This document shows positions 1-8,100 of a stretch of DNA of 24,595 bases, piece after piece. Both the position numbers and the translations under genes were made by a program. Position 1 is the stretch's first letter; every line of letters starts with the position of its first letter. A model generated the notes under the pieces. The model was not told the origin of the DNA, ran no database searches, and saw only the letters and a program-made list of their open reading frames with translations. The DNA is from JBQTKD01 sp052389435 (lineage in GTDB: Bacteria > Actinomycetota > Actinomycetes > Sporichthyales > Sporichthyaceae), in assembly GCA_052389435.1 (NCBI GenBank), contig JBQTIB010000090.1, forward strand, positions 1-24,595. Direction: 5' to 3'.

Positions 1-168
1 GCGGGTGTCGAACTCGGCAACGAGCTCGAGCCACGCGCCGGTGGCCGCGGCGAGGTGCCCGGAGCCTTCGGCGATGCGGTCTCCGAGGGCCTCGAACTCG
101 CGGTACTGCGCGCTGCGCTCCACGATCGGGGTGCCGGTGACCCGAACGTCTTCGGCGAGAGTGTTCAT
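1..168 (-). CDS. DUF222/HNH endonuclease-type protein, N-terminal fragment
   Basis: Only the first 56 codons are inside the window; the gene runs off the left edge. The ATG at 168 follows a GGGGCGG ribosome-binding site. The visible N-terminus ends in a helix with an ATGAWLELVAEFDTR pattern, resembling the conserved start of the DUF222 domain of actinobacterial HNH proteins (13E12-repeat type), where a helix ending in L-x-L-V-A-E-F-D-x-R is typical. The HNH nuclease motif would lie in the missing C-terminal part, so the nuclease assignment is by family resemblance only. A LexA-type box lies 14 bp upstream, which fits, because mycobacterial 13E12 members are known to be DNA-damage inducible. 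Confidence 0.65.
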   Translation of the reverse strand, partial: MNTLAEDVRVTGTPIVERSAQYREFEALGDRIAEGSGHLAAATGAWLELVAEFDTR

Positions 169-181
169 AACCGCCCCTAGT

Positions 182-197
182 TCGAACTGGTGTTCTA
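182..197 (-). promoter_or_regulatory. LexA (SOS) box upstream of the DUF222/HNH gene
   Basis: The sequence TCGAACTGGTGTTCTA matches the actinobacterial SOS box TCGAAC-N4-GTTCGA at all but one defined position. It ends 14 bp before the ATG at 168, a position where bound LexA would block transcription. This predicts induction of the gene by DNA damage. Confidence 0.75.
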
Positions 198-242
198 ACA
201 CTCTACGTGGCGGTTCCGACAGTTTCGAGGGTCGATCCAGAG

Positions 243-270
243 CGAAAACGCTTCCGCGGAAGCGTTTTCG
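243..270. repeat. 28-bp perfect palindrome
   Basis: The 14-base arm CGAAAACGCTTCCG is followed directly by its exact reverse complement with no spacer. The centre is CCGCGG, and each arm contains a GAAAACGCTTCC-like element with a central CG resembling LacI-family operators. With no loop and no T-tract it is a poor intrinsic terminator. It is better read as a protein-binding site or a cruciform-capable element. It lies between the LexA box and the possible remnant at 375. Confidence 0.6.
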
Positions 271-374
271 GCTGGACCGCCAGCAGCCAGCTGGCGCCAC
301 GCCGCCGACGGGCGCTCGCGGGCTCGATCCGGAGATCGTCACCTGATCGTGCTCGATCGAACCACGCTGCAGAC

Positions 375-615
375 ATGTACGACGTCGCGGCCTGGACCAA
401 CCTCCCCGCCGTGAGGGATCGTCAGATCGCCTACAGCGACGCCCTGATCCGCTGGAACTACCGGCACCAGGCCGAAGAACTCGAAAGCGTCGCCGCCGCC
501 GTCCGCGACGCCGACCCGGCGCTGGTCCAGGTCCCGCGGAGGGGTTCGTCGCCGACTGCCCGCACACTCCCTCGCCGCCGACGCCCGCCACGCGGCCGGC
601 GCGGCGAGCCGTGCC
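375..615 (+). pseudogene. Possible degenerate small gene of unknown function
   Basis: From the ATG at 375 about 52 codons look protein-like: a Trp/Tyr-containing helical stretch (IRWNYRHQAEELESVAAAV) that recalls small helical proteins. After codon ~52 this frame becomes Arg/Pro-rich nonsense. A more plausible continuation appears in the next frame near 533-565 (PAEGFVADCPH) and then in the third frame from about 565 (SLAADARHAAGAASRALFADL). That would require two frameshifts. No clear ribosome-binding site is seen and the 3' end would run into the convergent gene ending at 616. It may be a decaying gene or chance coding; the family is not recognised. Confidence 0.25.
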
Positions 616-1443
616 CTATTCGCCGACCTCGCAGGCGATCCCGTCGTTGTCGCGGTCGAGCGTGGTGCTGTATCCGGCGGCGCCGCGCTGGATGTTGGAG
701 TAGCCGGCCGCTCGGGCCTGGTTGCAGTCGGTGAAGACGATCGCGCCCGGAGTCGAGTAGGTGTAGGGCTGCGTCGGGTACTGGTACTGACCCTGGGGGT
801 AGGCCTGACCCTGCGGGTAGGCCTGACCCTGCGGGACGCCGTAGCTGCCGGAGTCCTTGTTCTGGCCGTAGAAGCCCCAGTAGCGGCTGTTCTCGGCGGC
901 GGCGTCGGTCTCGGGGACGCAGTGGTAGGCGGCGGGTGCGCCCTCCCTGGCCTCGTAGTTGGTGCAGGTGTACATGCGGTAGCGAACCTTCTGTCCCGGC
1001 GGGCTGTCGACGTCGGGGCGGGGCGCCGCCTGCGGCGGCATTTCTCCCATGCCGCCCGGCGGGTTGGCGTACGGCACGTAGCCGCCGGGGTTGCCCGGCA
1101 TGCCGGGCGGCCCGGGCATGCCGAAGGGCGCCGGGAGCGTCGGGGCCGGTCCCACCGGCGCCGACGTCGGCGGTGGATTCGACGTCGGCGCGGCCGTGAC
1201 CGTGGGGGTGGGAGTGGCCGTCGGACTGGGGGTCGACGTGGCCGTGGGACTGGGCGTCGTCGTGGACGTCGAGGTGGTGGAGGGACTGGGGGTGGGCGAA
1301 TCGCTGGCGGTGGCGAAGGCCTGCACGGCCGAGGACTCGCCGTCGCCGGCGTCCGACCAGAGCGTCACGGCGATCAACCCGACGGCGAGGGCCACCGCGC
1401 CCGCGGCGAGGGGAGCGCGCAGATCGCGCTGGGAGTCGTCCAT
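616..1443 (-). CDS. Membrane-anchored protein with C-terminal Excalibur domain
   Basis: The product has 275 residues. The ATG at 1443 was chosen because GGTGA sits 5 nt upstream and an uncleaved-signal/TM helix follows at once (residues ~11-29); an upstream in-frame ATG at 1524 would add an Arg-rich segment before it. Next come a Ser/Thr/Pro linker (~40-90), a Pro/Gly/Met-rich stretch, a segment with a Cys pair (TCTNYEA...YHCVPE), a QGQAYP repeat encoded by an 18-bp tandem repeat at 788-835, and a C-terminal Excalibur domain (~236-275). The last ends in the calcium-binding signature DRDNDGIACE with its paired Cys (TDC...IAC). Excalibur domains occur on exported proteins and are thought to bind calcium outside the cell. 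The specific role here is unknown. Confidence 0.85.
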   Translation of the reverse strand: MDDSQRDLRAPLAAGAVALAVGLIAVTLWSDAGDGESSAVQAFATASDSPTPSPSTTSTSTTTPSPTATSTPSPTATPTPTVTAAPTSNPPPTSAPVGPAPTLPAPFGMPGPPGMPGNPGGYVPYANPPGGMGEMPPQAAPRPDVDSPPGQKVRYRMYTCTNYEAREGAPAAYHCVPETDAAAENSRYWGFYGQNKDSGSYGVPQGQAYPQGQAYPQGQYQYPTQPYTYSTPGAIVFTDCNQARAAGYSNIQRGAAGYSTTLDRDNDGIACEVGE

Positions 1444-1774
1444 CGGTTCACCTGGCCCATTCGTACCGAGACCCGCGGCGCTCGGCCACGGGCGGCCGCG
1501 AGTGCGGCGCTGGTACGGGTTCACGCACCGGCGCCCGGGCGGCGAGGCCCGAGCCGTGCTGAGAACGAAGGAACCGAACCCGTGCTGTTGCTAATGATCG
1601 AGGTAAGGGTGGCACAACTTTCGGCCGACGGTCGCGGACTCTCGGGGACCACGCGACCGATGGGACTGCTGTGACCCGTGGGACCAATCTTGCCCCTCAC
1701 CTGCAGGAATGCGACCCCGTCCATGAACCCGAGTCGCGATGAACGTCGACTTTGCCTGGCTTTCGGCCGCTTCG

Positions 1775-1787
1775 CGACAGATTGACG
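1775..1787 (+). promoter_or_regulatory. CGACA-N3-TGTCG operator-like site (surface paralogue A)
   Basis: CGACAGATTGACG differs by one base from the reverse complement of the hemO site at 15201 (CGACAGATTGTCG). It lies 115 bp upstream of the ATG at 1903 and belongs to the eight-copy set described in the findings. Confidence 0.5.
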
Positions 1788-1851
1788 CGAGTGGCCAATG
1801 GGACGAATGTTGCGTGTGGCAACGGTCCTGGCGTGGATCGCAGCCAGTGGT

Positions 1852-1880
1852 CTCGGCGGGCCGGGGGGCTCGTCGCCGAG
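1852..1880 (+). promoter_or_regulatory. Conserved leader hairpin with G6 loop (copy A)
   Basis: A 7-bp perfect stem (CTCGGCG / CGCCGAG) encloses a 15-nt loop containing GGGGGG. The same element precedes the paralogous gene at 11810-11838. Stem and loop differ at a single loop position, and both copies end exactly 22 nt before the ATG. This identity is higher than in the coding sequences that follow, so the RNA (or a site within it) seems to be under selection. The leader is not one I recognise as a named riboswitch. Confidence 0.65.
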
Positions 1881-1902
1881 AAGGCAAGGGCGGCACAGCG
1901 GC

Positions 1903-3819
1903 ATGGTTGCGCAGCGAGCGGAACGGCAGCGTCGGGGGGCGCGGTCGTTGCGATCTCTGTCTGGGTTCTGTGCCTTCGTCTGGGTCGCCGCCGCGCTGTC
2001 CTACGGGACGGTCGGGTCCGCGGCGGGTGTCGAGCAAACGGTGGGTGTCGCCGCCGTGGCACCCGCCGCCCCTGCCCCGGCTCCGGCGCAGCCCTGCCCG
2101 GGGTGCGACGACTTCGCGCTGGACCTGCCGGCCGAGCCGAGCGAGGACAGCTTCGGCACCCAGGACAACACCACCGTCGAGGTGGAGGTGACCTTCCCGT
2201 CCGGATGGTCCCAGCTCACCTGCGCCGACAAGTACGACGTCGTCGCCCGCCGCGCCCTCGCCCAGGACGTGCCGGTCACCGGCTGGCGCTGTCTGATGCC
2301 GAGCCCGAACACCCTGCGCTTCACCGGTCCGGGCATCGCCGACGTCGAGGACTCCGCCCAGCGGTTCCTCTTCCGCGGCCGCGCACCGAGTCCGATCAAC
2401 GACAACGCGCCCGGCTTCAGCGCGGTGCTGACCGCAGGGTTCGTCGAAATTCTGCAGACCTTCCGCGACGGCGAGCAGCAGCGCCACCGGGGCATGAAGC
2501 AACTCCAGGCGCGGCTCGACCAGCCCACGCCGGCGACGCTGGTGGTCAACGACGAGTTCCTCTGGGTCGACCTACCCCCGGACTGGACCGGGGCGTGCGC
2601 AACCCTGGGCGACGAGCCCAAGGTCGGCCTCGGCGTCGCCCAGATTTTGGCCGGGGAGTGGGACTGCGACGCGATTCCCGGCGTGGGCGACCACCCGCGG
2701 TTCCGGGTGCAGTGGAAGCCCGAGGACACCACGCCCGGTCAGGCGCGCTTCTTCGACTTCGACGCCGTGACCAAGCTCGACCAGCCGACGCTGGCGCCGC
2801 TGACGGCCGGGCGGCCGACCGCGGTCAACCCCGTGGACCGCCTCCGCGACCTCATGTTCGTCGACGGCGAGATCCGTACCGCGCGGATCGCCTACGTCAA
2901 GCGGGGCACGGTCACCGCGCCCCCGACCTCGACTCCCGCTCCGGCGGCCTCGGCGTCCGCGACCCCGCGGATCACACCGAGCTACCAGCCGCTGTGCCCG
3001 ACGGCGACGCCCGGCTTCAACACGGTGCCGCCGGTGACCGGGACGCTGCCGCAGCCCTACCCGCTCGGGTACTCCCAGCCGATCGCGCCGGGGTATCCGG
3101 AGGGTCCGTTCGTCTACCCGTACAACCCGGTGCAGCCGCCGGGGCAGGTGCCCTTCCCCGGCTACCCCTACGCGGTCGGCCCGGGCATCGACGGCCTCGC
3201 GCACGACCCTTGCGCTCCGCCGACCGTGGTCCTGGACCCGTGCGCGGGCGAGGTGTTCACCAAGAACGGCTCGCGCCGCTTCCTGCCCGAGGACCGCGAA
3301 CTGCCCGACGGCTGCGCGTATCCGTTCGAGCGGCGCGAAGGCGCGATCGGCAACTACCGGGGCGAGTCGTGCCTGATCAACAAGCCCTCGCCGTCGGCCG
3401 GGCACCCACCGGGCCACGGGCGCGACGGTTCCGGGGCCGGGTACGACCGCGGGCCGCACCGCGCGGACCGCTCCCACCACCGTCTCCCGCTGCTGCCGGC
3501 GCCGATCGACCCGACACCGCCGGTGGTCGTGGTCCCGCCCGGCGATCGGACGTCCACGGCGCGGGTGCCGGGTGCTCCGGACGAGCGCATCCTGCTCACC
3601 TCGCCGAACCCGAGCCCGGCCCCGACCCTTCAGGCCCTCATCCCCGACGAGCCCCTGCCCTACTGCGAGGACCTGGCCCTGCTGCCGCACGCCGGCGGCA
3701 ACTCCTTCGGCCTGCTGCGTCTCGCGCTGGCGACCGTCGGCCTCGGCGCGGCACTGCTGGCCGGAGCCGTCTTCTGGCGCCGGCACGCACCCCGGGGCAT
3801 GCGGTACAGCCGGGCCTGA
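1903..3819 (+). CDS. Large exported protein, duplicated Cys-containing domains, LPHAG-type C-terminus (paralogue A)
   Basis: The product has 638 residues. The ATG at 1903 is preferred over 1798 because it gives a normal signal peptide (Arg-rich start, hydrophobic ~20-40) and puts the leader hairpin at the same 22-nt distance as in the paralogue at 11861. After an Ala/Pro linker come a CPGC motif (Cys65/Cys68), a beta-rich domain (~70-190, LTC...GWRC), a second related domain (~210-320, GAC...EWDC), and a Pro/Tyr-rich stretch. A conserved DPCAPP...DPCAG block, a DPTPPVVVVPPGD block and a PSPAPTL block follow. The end has the layout of a sorting signal: LPHAG (594-598), a hydrophobic helix and WRRH. 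The canonical Thr of LPxTG is Ala here. The beta domains faintly recall YcnI-like sandwiches, but this is not firm. It converges on the WxL-like gene 7 bp away. Function unknown. Confidence 0.85.
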   Translation: MVAQRAERQRRGARSLRSLSGFCAFVWVAAALSYGTVGSAAGVEQTVGVAAVAPAAPAPAPAQPCPGCDDFALDLPAEPSEDSFGTQDNTTVEVEVTFPSGWSQLTCADKYDVVARRALAQDVPVTGWRCLMPSPNTLRFTGPGIADVEDSAQRFLFRGRAPSPINDNAPGFSAVLTAGFVEILQTFRDGEQQRHRGMKQLQARLDQPTPATLVVNDEFLWVDLPPDWTGACATLGDEPKVGLGVAQILAGEWDCDAIPGVGDHPRFRVQWKPEDTTPGQARFFDFDAVTKLDQPTLAPLTAGRPTAVNPVDRLRDLMFVDGEIRTARIAYVKRGTVTAPPTSTPAPAASASATPRITPSYQPLCPTATPGFNTVPPVTGTLPQPYPLGYSQPIAPGYPEGPFVYPYNPVQPPGQVPFPGYPYAVGPGIDGLAHDPCAPPTVVLDPCAGEVFTKNGSRRFLPEDRELPDGCAYPFERREGAIGNYRGESCLINKPSPSAGHPPGHGRDGSGAGYDRGPHRADRSHHRLPLLPAPIDPTPPVVVVPPGDRTSTARVPGAPDERILLTSPNPSPAPTLQALIPDEPLPYCEDLALLPHAGGNSFGLLRLALATVGLGAALLAGAVFWRRHAPRGMRYSRA

Positions 3820-3826
3820 GGCAGCG

Positions 3827-5005
3827 TCAGCTCAGCGCGGTGAGGGTCAGGACCGCGACGTAGGTGCCGGGATCGATGTCCGCGGGCATGCGGACGTCGA
3901 GATTGGCCCGGATCGTGGCGCTGCCGCGCGGGTGGCCGTTCGGGGCACTGGCGAGCAGGCTCACCTCGGACAGGCCGGTTCCCGTCGGGTAGCCGGACGC
4001 GACGACCGGACCGGCGACGGCGCCCGCGCCGGCCTGCGCGATCACCGGCGCCCACCCGAAGCCCGCGGCGGTCAGCCCGGTGCTGACCTCGCCGACCTGG
4101 CCGGACACCGACCAGTCCGGCCCGCCCTGGCGGGTGTCGGAGACGACGACCGGGTGCAGGATGCCGACGAACTGCCGGTAGGCGCCCTGCAACTCGCCCT
4201 GCGAGAGCGTGACCGGAGTGTTCCCCACAACGGACCAGGCGAACTCGCCCGGTCCGAGCGGCGGCACGACGACGCCGAGGCACTGAAAGGCCCGGCCCTG
4301 CGCGTCCGGAAAACGCCAACTCTGCTGCGGCGCCTGACCGGCCCGCTCCGCGCAGACCCCGACCGGAGGCGGATCGATCGGACCGGGACCGACCGCGAGC
4401 ACGAGATCCTCCGACACCTCCCCCGACCACGAAGCCGGCGAGTTCGGGGACTTCCACGCCCACACGTCCGAGTGCTCCAGCCGCGTGTAGCTGGTCTCGA
4501 CCCAGAAGCCTTCGATGTTGGTGGAACCCTGGGTTCCCCACGCGCCGGTGTCGTCGGCCGCGGGAGCGGTGACGGCGAAGCTCACCTGCTGCTTGGAGAA
4601 GTCCGGCACGGTCAGCGGCAGACCCTGACCGGACCACAGGAGCACCTGCGCGCCGCCCATCGACCCGGCGTTCGAACACGTCCACTGCGAGAGCTCTTCG
4701 ACGACCTGCCCGGACGGGCTGGCCACGCGGGTCCCGCCGCACTCCGCACTGTGCCAGCCGGCGGGCAGGCGCACGCGGATCTGCGTCGGTCGCCCGACGT
4801 TGCCCATGACGCTTCCGTCGTAGGGAACGCCGAGGGTGAGCGTCGTTGGAAGGTTTCCCGCCAGCGGCGAGACCGCATCGAAGAACCCAGCCGACGCCCC
4901 GGCGCTGGAGGCGCAGGCGAAGAGCAGCGCCATCGCACCGGCCAGAGCCCGTCCCGTACGCCGAGGTCGGCCCCGCAGGGGCTTTCGGCGGCGCGCGGTC
5001 GACAT
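3827..5005 (-). CDS. Exported protein with Cys-pair N-domain and C-terminal WxL-like domain
   Basis: The product has 392 residues. The start at 5005 has AGGAGA 5 nt upstream and gives a good signal peptide (Arg-rich then hydrophobic, ~1-40). The N-domain (~50-165) contains GWHSAEC...QWTC and LLWSGQGL, the same Cys/Trp pattern as the domains of the two large surface paralogues (GWRC, WDC), so it is probably homologous to them. The C-terminal ~165 residues match those of the two HtaA-WxL proteins in this window: GEFAWSV, a VSDTRQGGPDWSVSGQV block, GWAP, and a final YVAVLTLTALS. This layout (W-x-V/L in a proximal block, Y-x3-LT at the very end) resembles the Firmicutes WxL domain, which binds peptidoglycan or surface partners. 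There is no TM anchor, so retention would rely on this domain. An operator site and a weak iron-box-like site lie upstream. Confidence 0.8.
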   Translation of the reverse strand: MSTARRRKPLRGRPRRTGRALAGAMALLFACASSAGASAGFFDAVSPLAGNLPTTLTLGVPYDGSVMGNVGRPTQIRVRLPAGWHSAECGGTRVASPSGQVVEELSQWTCSNAGSMGGAQVLLWSGQGLPLTVPDFSKQQVSFAVTAPAADDTGAWGTQGSTNIEGFWVETSYTRLEHSDVWAWKSPNSPASWSGEVSEDLVLAVGPGPIDPPPVGVCAERAGQAPQQSWRFPDAQGRAFQCLGVVVPPLGPGEFAWSVVGNTPVTLSQGELQGAYRQFVGILHPVVVSDTRQGGPDWSVSGQVGEVSTGLTAAGFGWAPVIAQAGAGAVAGPVVASGYPTGTGLSEVSLLASAPNGHPRGSATIRANLDVRMPADIDPGTYVAVLTLTALS

Positions 5006-5043
5006 GTCTCTCCTAGGCGTGACAGCCGTGGCGGCCAGCCGAC

Positions 5044-5062
5044 TTAGGGTGCCCTCATACGG
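5044..5062 (-). promoter_or_regulatory. Weak DtxR/IdeR iron-box-like site
   Basis: TTAGGGTGCCCTCATACGG matches about 10 of 19 positions of TTAGGTTAGSCTAACCTAA. On its own this is weak. It gains support because a similar TTAGGG...CCT sequence sits at a similar distance beside the operator upstream of the heme operon (21881). Confidence 0.3.
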
Positions 5063-5092
5063 CCCCGGCAGTGAATCACGATCACCGGTTTG

Positions 5093-5105
5093 CGACAAGC
5101 TGTCT
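5093..5105 (-). promoter_or_regulatory. CGACA-N3-TGTCG operator-like site (gene at 5005)
   Basis: CGACAAGCTGTCT matches the consensus palindrome except at the last base. It lies about 90 bp upstream of the start at 5005. Read in the gene direction it continues TTGTCGCAAA, like the TTGTCGTAAA seen at the heme-operon promoter. Confidence 0.6.
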
Positions 5106-5188
5106 CGAAGCCCCGGAGCGCCGGCGCCATTGGCCTACGGCGGCGGGGCCGAGCGGCTCCCGGTGCATCGTTCGCTCCGGGCCCAGTG

Positions 5189-8100
5189 CTAGGTGCAGAT
5201 GAAGGTGTCGGTCCCGGGGCCGGTGAAGGGCTCGGGGTCGACTGCGTCGAGACAGAGTTCGTCCTCGCCTCGGCCGCCGTCCATCCGGTCGACTCCGAGG
5301 CCGCCGAAGATGATGTCCGCGCCGGCGCCGCCTTCGAGCCTGTCGTCGCCTGCCCCGCCGCAGAGAATGTCGTCGCCGCCGTGGCCCGAGACGCGGTCGT
5401 TGCCTCCGCCACCCCACATGATGTCGTTCCCGGGGCCGCCGTCGAGGCTGTCGGCCTCTCCTGTGCCGCGGACCGGGGAGTAGCCGGCGGGCGGTGAGGC
5501 CATGCTGGCGCCGCTGCAGAGGTATCCCAGCACGACGGTGACGACGACCGTGCCGACGACGTTGCCACCGCGACCGTCGGAGACGGTGAAGGTGAAGCTG
5601 TCGGATCCGGCGTAGTTGACGTCGGGGGTGTAGGTGCAGATCCCGGCGGCGCATTCCACCTCGCCGTTCGCGCCCTGGGTGAAGGCGCTGACGAACAGTT
5701 CGTCGCCGTCTGGGTCGACGGCTCCGATCAGCACATTCTTGGAGTTGGTGGTGCTGTTCGGGTTCAGGTCGAGGAACTGCGGGTTCACGATCGTCGGCGG
5801 ATCGTTCACCGGGGTCACCGTGATGTCGACGGTGCCGATCACGAGTCCGCCGTGCCCGTCGGAGACGGTGAAGATGAAGCTGTCGGGGCCGTTGTAGTTG
5901 GCGTCCGGGGTGTAGGTGCACGAGCCGGCAAGGGTGCACTGAACCGAGCCGTGCAAGCCGTCGCTGTTGGCGATGACCGTCAGGGGGTCGTCGTCCGGAT
6001 CGGAGGCTCCGGTCAGCACCGCCTTGACGAGCGGCGTGTCTTCCGGCGTGGTGTAGTTCTGCGGGGTCACCACGAACGGGAGGTCGTTGACTCCGGTGAC
6101 GATGATGTTCACCGTGCCGACCGAGGTACCTCCCTGGCCGTCCGAGGCCGTGAAGGTGAAGCTGTCCGGACCCGTGAAGTTGATGTCGGGCTTGTACGTG
6201 CAGGCCCCAGCCGGCGTGCACGTCGCCGTTCCGTTCTCGGGGTTGCTCGTGCCGACGACGGTGACGACACCGCCCTCGGGATCGCTCGCGCCGAGGAGAA
6301 CGTTCGGGATGTTGAGTTGGACCTCTTCGGTCGTGCCGTAGACCTGCGGCGTCACGATGATCGGCGGGTCGTTGACCGGGGTGACTGTGACGTTCACGGT
6401 GCCGACGGTGAGCCCGCCCTTGCCGTCGGAGACCGTGAACGTGAAGCTGTCGGGACCGTTCTCGTTGAGGTCGGGCGTGTAGGTGCACACGCCTGCCGGA
6501 GTGCAGGAGACGGTCCCGTCGGCGCCTTGGGTCCAAGCGATCACGGTGATGGGGTCGCCGTCGAAGTCGTGGCCGCCCTCGAAGACGTTCTTGGTCTTCG
6601 GGGTGTCTTCCAGCGTGACGAGTTCCTGCACGGTGTCGATCGACGGCGGCGCCTCGTTGATCCCGACGACCGTCACGTTGACGGTGCCGACGACCTGACC
6701 GCCCTGCCCGTCGGAGACGGTGAAGGTGAAGGAGTCGTCGCCGCTGAAGTTGAACGCGGGGGTGTAGGTGCACAACCCGCCCGGCGTACACGCGACGGCT
6801 CCGTGTGCACTGGGGGAATGGTCCACGACCTGCAACGTGTCCCCGTCCGGATCGGACGATCCAGCAAGCACGTCCCTGTTCCCGACGACGTCCTCGGCGG
6901 TGACGAGCAGTTGCGGCGTCACGATCTTGGGCAAGTCGTTGACCGCCGCCACGGTCACGTTCACCGTGCCTACGTCCTCCCCGCCGTGGCCGTCGGAGAC
7001 GGTGAAAGTGAAGCTGTCTCCGCCGTTGAAATTCGGCTTCGGCGTGTAGGTGCAGAGCCCGCCTGTCGTGCAGTTGACGGTGCCGTTGACGCCGTTGGTC
7101 GACGCGACCACGACGAGGGTGTCGCCGTTCGGGTCGGTGGCACCGGGCAGAACGTTCCGACTGGCCGGGGTGTCCTCGGTGGTGTTCAAAGTCTGCGGCG
7201 TCACTACCACCGGCGGAAGGTTGGCGGTCACCGTCACGTTCACGGTGCCGATGGTTTGGGCACCGAGAGGGTCGGAAACCCGGTACTTGAAGCTGGTCAT
7301 GCCCGAAAATCCGGCATTCGGCGTGTAGGTGCACTTGCCGTTCTGCGAGCACGCGACGGTGCCGTTGGGTCCGCCGTCCACGACCGTGATGGCCAGGTCT
7401 GCCTCGTCGTGGTCCACGTCGACGACGCCGGTGCGGACGTTGATGGTCGCGGGCACTCCCATGCTGGTGCCCATGGCCTGTGGGCTGGGAATGTAGGGCT
7501 TGTCGTTGACCGGACTGACGGTCACGTTGACACGACCGACGATCAGGTTGCCCTGGCTGTCCGATGCCGTGAAGTTGAAGCGATCCGTGCCGTTGAAGTT
7601 GGGGAACGGCTTGTACTTGCAGACCCCCGCCGGAGAACAGGTCACCGTTCCGTTCGCGCCGTTGGTCCGCGCGATGATCGTGAGCGGATCTCCTTCGGGA
7701 TCGAAGAACCCGGCGAGGACGTCCTTCTCCCCCTCCGTGTCCTCTATCGTGCCCAGTGACTGCGGGGTCACAACCACGGGGGCACCGTTGATGCCGCCGC
7801 CCACCGAGACGTTGACGACACCGTCGACGAAGCCGCCCTGACCGTCGGTGGCGGTGAAGGTGAAGCTGTCGACTCCGGTGAAGTTGAGCGCCGGCGTGTA
7901 GGTGCAGAGGCCTGCGGCGGTGCAGTTGACCGTGCCGTTCGCGCCGTTGGTGTCGGCGACGAGAGTGACCGGATCGCCGTCGTTGTCGTTCGCGCCGGCG
8001 AGCACGTTCTTCAGTCCAGCCGTGTCTTCGGGCGTTGCCAGGGCTTGCGGGGTGGGGACGGTCGGCAGTTCGTTCGCCGAGAGGGAGCCGCCACGGAAGG

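Larger units (their letters stand above)
1444..1902. other. Divergent intergenic region with operator and leader hairpins
   Basis: This 459-bp gap separates the divergent Excalibur gene and the large surface-protein gene at 1903. No convincing protein gene is seen. It contains a CGACA-N3-TGACG operator-like site (1775-1787), a small hairpin (GTTGC/GCAAC, 1809-1823) and the conserved G6-loop hairpin (1852-1880). The segment 1746-1790 also aligns loosely with 11711-11740 upstream of the paralogue (shared CTTTGCCTG and TTGACG), so the whole leader appears to be duplicated with the gene. Confidence 0.6.

Noticed and set aside
1840..1885. 6C-type small RNA on the minus strand (the hairpin read in reverse has a C6 loop)
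   Set aside because: Known 6C RNAs have two C-loop hairpins and a terminator. Only one clear hairpin is present, and the constant distance to the sense start codon favours a sense-strand leader element.
1798..1902. Upstream start (ATG 1798) for paralogue A
   Set aside because: It would translate through the conserved leader hairpin, put a Gly/Ser/Arg stretch before the signal peptide and break the exact 22-nt hairpin-to-ATG spacing shared with paralogue B, which has an in-frame TGA just before its ATG.
5852..7759. Long plus-strand frame opposite the giant surface gene
   Set aside because: It mirrors the coding repeats on the other strand, has no signal or domain, and its repeated composition follows from the antisense of the 285-bp repeats.
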